A DNA stretch of 64,000 nucleotides from contig JAYJMM010000093.1 of the NCBI GenBank assembly GCA_037349105.1, forward strand, positions 2,294,001 through 2,358,000, written 5' to 3'. Within the stretch, counting starts at the first letter, position 1; every line of letters starts with the position of its first letter. The position numbers were made by a program, and so were the translations under genes. Shown here one piece after another: positions 50,401 through 59,400 of this stretch. Source of the stretch: Limnomonas spitsbergensis (lineage: Eukaryota > Chlorophyta > Chlorophyceae > Chlamydomonadales). The notes under the pieces were generated by a model that saw only the letters and a program-made list of their open reading frames with translations, had not been told where the DNA came from and did not search any database.

Positions 50401-53400
50401 AACAAACTGACCTGCAGCTGTATGGCCAGGTCGATGGCCATGTCCACGTGGTCATCCACGGGTCGCGTCAGGTTGGACACCAGCATGTAGGAATCTCCGA
50501 TAACATCCGCCTGCACGCGCGGTTCAGGGTGCAGGATTTAAGGTTTGACGGGACGATCAGCGCCCAGTGATCAAGCGTCCACTGCTTGGGTCAGGTTGAA
50601 CACCAACATGTAGGAATCTCCGATAACGTCCGCCTGTGTTGATCCATAGCATTGGTCATTACTCATTAGTCAGGTTTGACACCCACATGTCCATGACATT
50701 ATACCTCTGGGCCATGCTGCAAAGGCTCGACTGTCTGGTCCAGAGGAAAGAAAGTAAAGGCTAAAGGAGACAGGAAAGGAACAGACAGAACAAGGAGAAG
50801 AAAAAATGCCAGCATGTAATTTCACATCCGAGTAGAGGTCGATGACATTGTCAAATCGCTCGTACAGCTTACTAAGCATGCAGCGCGCCTCCATGAGCAG
50901 CGTCCACACCTTTCCCACGCTTTCACCCCCCCCCCTTCAATTCACACCTTCCACACATCCGGATAGAGGTCGATCACGTTATCAAAACGCTCGTACAGCT
51001 CACTGAGCATGCGGCACACCTCTATGAGCAGCGTCCACACCTTTCCCACACTTTCACCCCCCCCCAATTCACACCTTCCACACATCCGGGTAGAGGTCGA
51101 TCACGTTGTCAAATCGCTCGTACAGCTCACTGAGCATGCGGCACACCTGTATGGGTGGCATCTTACCACTGATTGCGGTGAAATCCACAATGCTGCGAGA
51201 AAGAAAGTGACGCGATTGAGAGTGAGAAGCGCAGAGGGAGTAGATAGCGCGAAGCGTGCTGAGGGAGAAGGGTTTAGGGTTAGGGTTAAGGGCTCTCCCT
51301 GAGCGCTAATAGGGATACGGGTTTCAGGTTAGGGTTGAGGAATCTCCCTGAACGCAAATAGGGAGAAGGGTTTTGGGTAAGGGTTAAAGGTTCACCCTAA
51401 GCGCGCATATGGAGAAGGGTTTAGGGTCCCCCCTGAGTGAACTTGGGAGAAGGGTTTAGGGTAAGGGTGAAGGGTTCTCCCTAAGCACACATATGGAGAA
51501 GGGTTAAGGTCCCCCCTGGGCGCAAATAGGGAGAAGGGTTGGGGCTTCGGGTTATCCCGAAGCACACATATGGAGTAGGGTTTAGGGTTAGGGTTTAGGG
51601 TCCTCCTTAAGTGCGCATATGGATGTGTACAGGGTTCTCACTAAGCGTCCATTGGGGGGCGTGAGAGTCCTAGAAACACGCACTCTGTGTAGAAAATGGT
51701 CACCAGCACCTAATTTGTATTAAATGAAGGAGATCCAGCTGTGAGAAAGCTTCAGAGCCTCCACTCTCCAATACTCAATGTGTGAAAGAAAGAAAGCTAC
51801 ACCCTGTGGGGCGTGAGAAAGCCTCACTACTCTGTACTCTGTCGTACACACTCTATGTAAGAAAGAAACTACGCGGGGGTGGGGGGGCGTGAGAGTCAAA
51901 GGAACACTCACTCTTTGAACAAAATTGTCACCAGCACCTTCATTGCAGTCCATGATGGCAATCCAGCACTAGACCAGCAGTGAGAAAGCCTAATCAAACA
52001 TCAATCACTCTGTGAAGGAAAGAAAGCTGCGTCCCGTGGGGTGTGTGGGAGTTGAAAAAACACTCACTCTGTGAACATGATGGTGACCTTGTCGAAGGAG
52101 GTGGCCTCCACAGCATGCCCCTCCCGCAGCTGCTGGGCGAACTCCTTGGGGACGCATCTGCGCAGCACGCACACACGGCAGGTGTGAATCTGGAGGTAGG
52201 GGTGAATCTGGAAGGAGGTGTGAATCTGGAGGGAGGTGTGAATCTGGAGGCTGGTGGCTACAGAAGAGCTGTTGGGCATACTCCTTGGGGACACATCTGC
52301 GCAGTTCACACACACCACAGGTGTGACTTCAGAGGCGTTTGCAAAAAAAGTGAAAATTGTGGAAATAGTGAAAGAGCAACTTAAGAGCATAGTAATGCAC
52401 AAAAGGATTTGGGGGGCTAAAAGAGTGGAAATGCTCGATCGCAAGTCGCAACCCTAAACCCCTATATGGGGTGTAAAGGAGCTAAGCTCATGAAAGACCT
52501 TAAGTCGGAAAAGTTTTCCTCTTACGTCTGAGCTTGAAGTTCCTCTAACTTTCGGACCCACCCACCCTTACCTCCGCTTTAGCTTCTGATGCTCCTAGGT
52601 AACCTGGAGCACCCATTTGGCCAGCGGCTATTGGGCTGTTCACTGCGCTCCAAACCGTCAGCTTGTCCCCTCTGAAGACTTGCGAGTTGTCTCCGGTTCA
52701 GTGCTAGCAGATTTAGTTTTGCTCCAAAACCGGCCCCCCCGACACTGGTTATACTTTCTGAGGGCAGGACCCTCTACCTAACTGTGAACTGCTTGTGCAA
52801 GCTTGAGGAGTAGGATGACCGCAGTTTAACGCGCCGACTTTTCTGACAGACGTTTTCACCCAACTCTTTATAAAAGGGCAGTGATGATACTGTAGTCCCA
52901 AACTGATTCTCGGGGACTATTCTCGGAGACTATCTCGGAGACTATTGCCAATCTGAGCCCCCCAAATCAGGTATGAAGAGACAGGTGTGACGAGCATGCC
53001 AGGTCCTGGGGAAGGGAAGCTTACCAAGGTACCCGGATATTTACCCAGATACTTGTTTATATACTTACCCAGATATTTATACGGATAATTACCAAGGTGC
53101 TTACCCACATACTTCCCTTGCAGGCAGTGCCTCATGCACCATCTTTCTTGAAGTGAGGACCAGCCCACCTCTGGGGGGCCTCCAAGTGGACACCTTCACC
53201 AGTCTCAGCCGGTGGCCCGAACAGCAGGGCTTTCTGTAGCGTGCCTTACTGGTCGTAGGCCATGACAAAGCTGAAGTGTAGATTAAGTGTAGCTGAAGTG
53301 TAGCCGAAACACGTTATAATTTGCAGTACCTGGCACAAGGTCCACTTTGGACTTGACCTTCCCCCACAGCTTATGTCCGTGCTGTCTTTCATTTCCAGGC

Positions 53401-56400
53401 ACCGCCCTCCCTTTTTGTGGGGTATGTTTTCGCATGGTCACCCATCCACCACATATGGTACATGCGCACAGCAATGACTCGCTCCTCTCTTTCGCATGCT
53501 GCACCTGCATCGTCAGTGCCATCTAAACTTCTGCCTTTAAACCCGGTTTCCTACTCAGAACAGGGTTTAGGGTTTAGGTTTTTTACCCTTAACCCTAAAC
53601 TAGGTTTCCTACTCAGAAAAGCTGATCCACCTGTACAGCATTGAATCCCTTCTCTCCTTCTCATACTGCAGCTGCATCGTGAGCGTCTTATCATAGAGTT
53701 CCACCTACAAACTTAGCCCCCCACTCACGACAGCTCACCCTCCTGCACAGCATAAACTCGCTCCTCTCCCTCTTGTACTGCAGCTGCATCATCAGCCCAC
53801 CATAGAGTCCCACGTACAAGACTTAGTTCCTTACTCACAACAGCCCACCCACCTGTACCGCATAGACTCGCTCCTCTCCTTCTCGTACCGCAGTTGCATC
53901 ATCAGCCCACCAAAGAGTCCCACTTACAAAACGTATACCCCCCACTCACGACAGTCCACCCACCTGTACAGCATAGACTCACTCCTCTCCTTCTCGTACT
54001 GCAGCTGCATCGTGAGCGCCTCGTATCCCTCCCGGATACCCATCTCCACACGTGACTGCTCCGCTTTTAAAGCCATATCCACACTCCTGTACACGACATA
54101 CACGGGGTTAAGGGTTTAGGGTGGATAGACTTGTTCAGCCGTTGCACTGGGTGGGCTAGGGTTTAGGGTCTAGGGTTTAGGGTGGGTTAGGGTTTAGGGT
54201 CTAGGGTGGGTTAGGGTTTAGGGTCTAGGGTGGGTTAGGGTCTAGGGTGGGTTAGGGTTTAGGGTCTAGGGTGGGTTAGGGTTTAGGGTCTAGGGTTTAG
54301 GGTGGATTTGCTTGTTTGGCCGTTGCACCGGGTTGGCTTCTAGTACCGTGAGTTATGGAGTGCAGATCTCTAGTCTATCCTCTCCATGTGCCCATCTCCA
54401 CACGCGACTGCTCGGCCTTCAGAGCCATGTCCACACTCCTGCAGACAGCACAGGGGTGACTAGGGGGAATATGACATGGGTGTATCCCCCTTGAGTGCTT
54501 GAACTAGTGTCTAGTTCAGGGCTGACGGCCCATGCGCCTGCCGGCGCCCCTCACGTGACTGCTCAGCTTAAGTGCCATGTCCACACTCCTGTACACGACG
54601 GACATGGACATGGTCATGCTGTTACTAAATAAATCGTTATATACATCATGAGGCGTGGATTAAGGAAGCTCCTTGTTCGGCAAGTATTATGCACCTTCTT
54701 CTTGAAAAATCCAGTTCGCCTAGGTTCAGAAAGGAGAAGAGCCCAGCCAACTTTGCGAACAAGAAAGGACCTACGGTTAAGTTCAACCCTGAACCCAATC
54801 GGATTGATCTCAACCCCACACCCTAAACACGGCCATGCCCTCACCAATATATCCGTAAGGGGCAGGTCATACGGCAACAGCATCCACCTTCTTTAATCAA
54901 CCTAGCATTAACAGGCTCAGAAAGGAGAAAAGCCCAGCAAAATTTATGAGCATCAAACAATGTAGGGTCAGCCTAACTCTGAACCCTGTCCTGCTCTCAC
55001 CTAACCCTGAACCCTGAGCCCCGATTCAGCCTAACCCTGAACCCTGTCCTGCTCTCACCTATCCATCAGGGGGAGGTCATAGAGTGACAAGCCGTGCTGA
55101 CCTAGCTGAGACAGCCCTTGAACGCAAGGCGAGCCAAGGAACAGCGCAAGGCGCTGCGTTGGCAGAGCGTGCAAGTCTAGCCGAGAGCAGCCATCTCCTC
55201 CAACTCCTCCTCCCCCTGCCGCCGCCGCAGCTGCCGCATCCCCTGCTGGGGCTCCGGCATCATTACCGCCGCTGGGCGCCGCTGCAGAAACTCCACCAGC
55301 AGGGCACGCAGCAGCGGTGGTGGCGATGGCGACCCCAACAGAGGGGCGTCTTGGCGGAATCGACCAGCAGCGGGAATATGGGCTAGAGCGCAGGGGAGGC
55401 CTGGCATGAGCAACCGTTGCCGCCCCTGTATTGCTGGTCCTTTCCGCTGTACTGCTGGTTTCCGCCCCTGTAATGCCTGACGCTCTCACTGTACTGCCAG
55501 CCGCTGCTGCTCTGGTATTTGCAGCTGATGAATATGTATCCTCATCCGTTGCCCTCTCAGCATTCCCCACTGCTGCATATTTTGTTGTTGCTGCTGTTGT
55601 CGCTGCTGCGGCTGCTGTAGATGTTGTTGCTGCTGTTGCTGCTTCAGCTGCTGATGTTGTTGCTACTGCTGCTGGAGGAATGGGAGCAATGACTGGTTCT
55701 GGGACCGCATCGTCCTGTTCCAGCCATGGGCAGACTTCCTGCATAGCGGGCAACCCATCGCATCCCGCCGCCGATGGTTCATATGGCCAGAACGCAGCAT
55801 TGGCCCGAAGACAGGAGGACCCCGCCGATTGGACTAGTGGCCATGCCTCTGCTGCCCGGCCATGTGGCCTGGCCTCAACAGACGGGCCTGGCAGGCCAGC
55901 TGCGGCTGAGGGACCTTCTGTGCAGGCCGCTACATTGTCCCGAAGGCAGGCCGCTGCCGACGTGCTTGGCGGGCACTCTACTGCCAGTGGGCCATGCGGG
56001 CAGCTTGCTGCTACTGCCGGGCCATGCGGGTGCACCGCTGATGATGGGTCACATGAGCAGGCCTCTGCCAGTCGGCCATGCCCGCACGTTGCTGCCCGCT
56101 GCTCTTGCACGCAAGCTACCGCTGATGGGCGCAGCGGGCCGGACATTGCCATGCCATGCGGGTAAACCTCTGCCGGTCGGCCGTGAGGGCAGGACGATGA
56201 CTTGCATAGTGAGCCCGCCTGTACTGCTGGGTCTTGCGGGCAGCCTGCAGCCTGTACCCCCGGGTCTCGCGGGCAGCCTGCAGCCTGTACTGCCGGGTCT
56301 CGCGGGCAGCCTGCAGCCTGTACTGCCGGGTCTCGCGGGCAGCCTGTAGCCTGTACTGCCGGGTCTCGCAGGCAGCCTGCAGCCTGTACTGCCGGGTCTC

Positions 56401-59400
56401 GCGGGCAGCCTGTAGCCTGTACTGCTGGGTCTCGCGGGCAGCCTGCAGCCTGTACTGCTGGGTCTCGCGGGCAGCCTGTAGCCTGTACTGCCGGTGAGCG
56501 GCAGGGAAACGAGGCAACCACCATCTGGCCCTTGAGCTGCAGTTTGCTGGACTCCAGCGAGCCAGGCACTGCCAAATCCCCCGTGTTGGTGCTGCTGGAA
56601 GCTTTGTCCGCCGTTGCCACCTCAAGGACAAAGCCGGCGTGCATGTTGTTCTCCAAGCTGGTAAAGTCGACTTCACTCTGGGAGTGGAATCGAGGGCCGA
56701 CGACCTGAAGGAGCCAAGGGTCCAGGGTTGGTTCGTACTCACTGTGTGGAAGAGAGAATGCTACGCCCCGTGGGGGCAAGAAAGCCTCACTACTCTGTAC
56801 TCTGTGGTGCTCACTTCTTGTAAGAAAGAAACTACACCCCGGGGGGGGCGTGAGAGTCAAAGAAGCTCCCACTCTGTGTGAAGAAAACGTTCACCAGCAT
56901 CCTAATTTTAGTTCATGATAGCAATCGACTTCACTCGGAGAGTGGAATTGAGGGCCGGCGACCTGAGGAGCCAAGGGTTAGGGTTGAGGATTTAGGGTTC
57001 AAGGGTTAAGGGTTCAGGGTTGGTTAGCGGCAGCCCTCCAAGGGTGGACAGACACCGAGCAGACACCGAATCCCACTGTTGTTTTGCCAGGACCCCTTTC
57101 AAACGAAAACTAACTTGACACTCTAAAGAGACAGGGCAGTCTGGGATCAGTAAGGAACACCACTTGGACAGCACAAATAACTTGCTTTTGTCAGAAAATC
57201 ATAAACCTAAACCAGGTAGCACGATTAAATTGCTGTTGTGAGAAACCCTAAACCCTAACATAGGCAAATAGATGCGCAATCCTATTCCGGGATCTACCCC
57301 TCGCGCTCACTGTGAAGCACTGGCTGAAACTTGTGATGCCTATACGCAATCCCGGGATCAACTTCATCAGCGCCGGACCCGCTTGCTGGATAACCATCCG
57401 TTCGTCCACGGCCACGTGGAAGGGGAACGTCTGGCACATGATCTCAGGACCCATCATCAGCCCAACGCCAGCCTCCTCGTGCTTGGGCCCCAGGGGGCTG
57501 CTGGGCTGTTGCTCCTCCGAGACAATGGCCGGGAAGCCCAGCTTCATCACCTGCACATTCAAACATATTCAAATATTAAAATTTGAACACAAACTTGAGG
57601 GCCATTGGGCCTCCTCATTGGGAGTCTTAGGTGGCTGCTGGGCTGTTCTTCCTTTGAGATAATCACTGGGCAGCACAGCTTCATCACCTACACATTCGAA
57701 AATAGTAATATTCAAATTTGAATATCAAATTGAGAGCAACTGGGCCTTCTCATTGGCAGTCTAAGGTGGTTGCTGGGCTGTGACTCCTCGGAGTTAATCA
57801 CTGAGCAGCACAGCTTCATCACCTGCACATTTAAATAATCGGAATCAAAGTTCAAATTGAGAGCGATTTGGCCTCCTCGTGTTTGGGTCCGAGGAGACTG
57901 CTGGGCTGTTGCTCCTCAGAGATAGCAGCCAGGAAGCTCAGCTTTATCACCTGCTCATTCAAATATTCGAAAATCCGAAACTGGAAATATAGTAAAAGAG
58001 CAAGAAGGCCACCTCATGGGCATGTCGGAGGTGGCTGCTGGGTTGTTGCTCCTCAGTTTGCCCAATTTCCAAATCCGGTTTGCAAGCAAACCCCGAACCC
58101 AGGCTTTCACCCTCACCTCGTGGTCGTGGCCGTCCTCTTTGGACAGGACCAATTCCACGGTCAGGTCATGGTCAAAGCGGTCCCGGGCGATGGCTTTGAG
58201 GATACCCGCGGAGATTGGCCACAGGTTGGGGCGGTCGGAGTAATAGTGTAGCAGGAGTGATTCAGGAGTGACCTGCGGAGTAATAGTGAATCAGGAATGA
58301 TTCAGCTGTGACGTGCGGAGTCATAGTGTAGCAGGAGTGACATGCGGAGTAATAGTGCAGCAGACTAGCAGGAGTGATTCCGGAGTAACATGCGGAGTCA
58401 TAGTGTAGCAGGAGTGACATGCGGAGTAATAGTGCAGCAGGAGTGACATGCGGAGTAATAGTGCAGCAGACTAGCAGATGTGATTCCGGAGTAACATGCG
58501 GAGTCATAGTGTAGCAGGAGTGACATGCGGAGTAATAGTGCAGCAGACTAGCAGGAGTGATTCCGGAGTAACATGTGGAGTCATAGTGTAGCAGGAGTGA
58601 TTCGGGAGTGACATGCAGCATAGTAAGTTAGCAGGAGTGATCCACACCTGATCCACTCTGAAGTACGGCATCTTCATCGCTGGCATGCCCGCTGCGACGT
58701 TGTGGTGCAGATCGTCAAGCCTGCTGGCCAGCTGCACGATGTTGCTCCCAAGGTGCCGCACGAGATCTGAGTAGCCGAGGTCATTGAGGAAGTTCGTTAT
58801 GAAGTACCCGCCAAACCCTTCGAGTACCGATGCAGGCGTCATGTGAAGCTGCTCCGATGAAGCTTCGATGAGCCTGCGGGGAGAGGGTGGGAGAGTGGAG
58901 GATGGGGGGGGGTAGGAGTGTGGTGGTGAGGGTGGTGGTGGTGATGAGAGGGGGGGGGGAGGGGGGTGAGGGGGGGAGTGAGGATTTTAGTGGTGAGGGT
59001 CTTGGTGGTGAGAAGGATGCATTTGTTTAGGAGGGCTGCGGTGAGAAGAATACAGGTGGTGAGGAGGGTGAAGACGGGATTGGGCGAGGTTCGCCTGAAG
59101 CGGTGCTTGTTTGAGTGTGCGCCACACCTCTGCGGAAGGCCGATGGGCAGCCACCGCTGGGGAAACAATGACCGGCCCAAAGCCGGTGGCCCAAGCAGCA
59201 GGCACCCCCCCCCAAAAGAGTGGCTAATGTGGGGCTAAAAGAGTGGCTGGGCGTGCGCACATGAGCCATCCCATCACTCAGGGCACGCAGCACCCTGGCA
59301 ATATTTCAAATATGTTAAACGATTCGTTTTCTGGCTGGCTGCCCCTTGTCTTCGATTGGGGCCAAGCCTTGACTGGCCTGCATGAGTAGGCCCATGCAGC

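Larger units (their letters stand above)
49201..52157 (-). other. class III nucleotide cyclase catalytic domain (exons 7-10)
   Basis: The first metal-binding Asp (FTDIVDF) is encoded across the exon 7/8 junction (GA|C). The second is in VIGDSYM (exon 9). NTASR in exon 10 gives the Asn and Arg that stabilise the transition state. At the base-recognition positions the protein has Asp (KADVIGD, where guanylyl cyclases usually have Glu) and Ser (RYSIYGD, where they usually have Cys). This is closer to guanylyl than adenylyl cyclase patterns. Confidence 0.9.

Noticed and set aside
50815..51192. CRISPR-like or regularly spaced array
   Set aside because: Repeats of about 125 bp are copies of a coding exon edge with a splice donor, in a eukaryotic gene.
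54100..54310. Chromosome end (telomere)
   Set aside because: The array is short, degenerate and lies inside an intron with coding exons on both sides, so it is interstitial.
55431..56708. Plus-strand frames of 244, 191 and 168 codons in the 55.4-56.7 kb region
   Set aside because: They are the reverse complement of cyclase exon 5 repeats; the minus-strand frame contains HNOBA landmarks at both ends.
58262..58621. 119-codon minus-strand frame ([11 protein letters not shown] repeats)
   Set aside because: It is intronic copies of the exon 3 edge that happen to stay open; it is not needed for the H-NOX domain, which joins exon 2 to the 58272 acceptor in phase.
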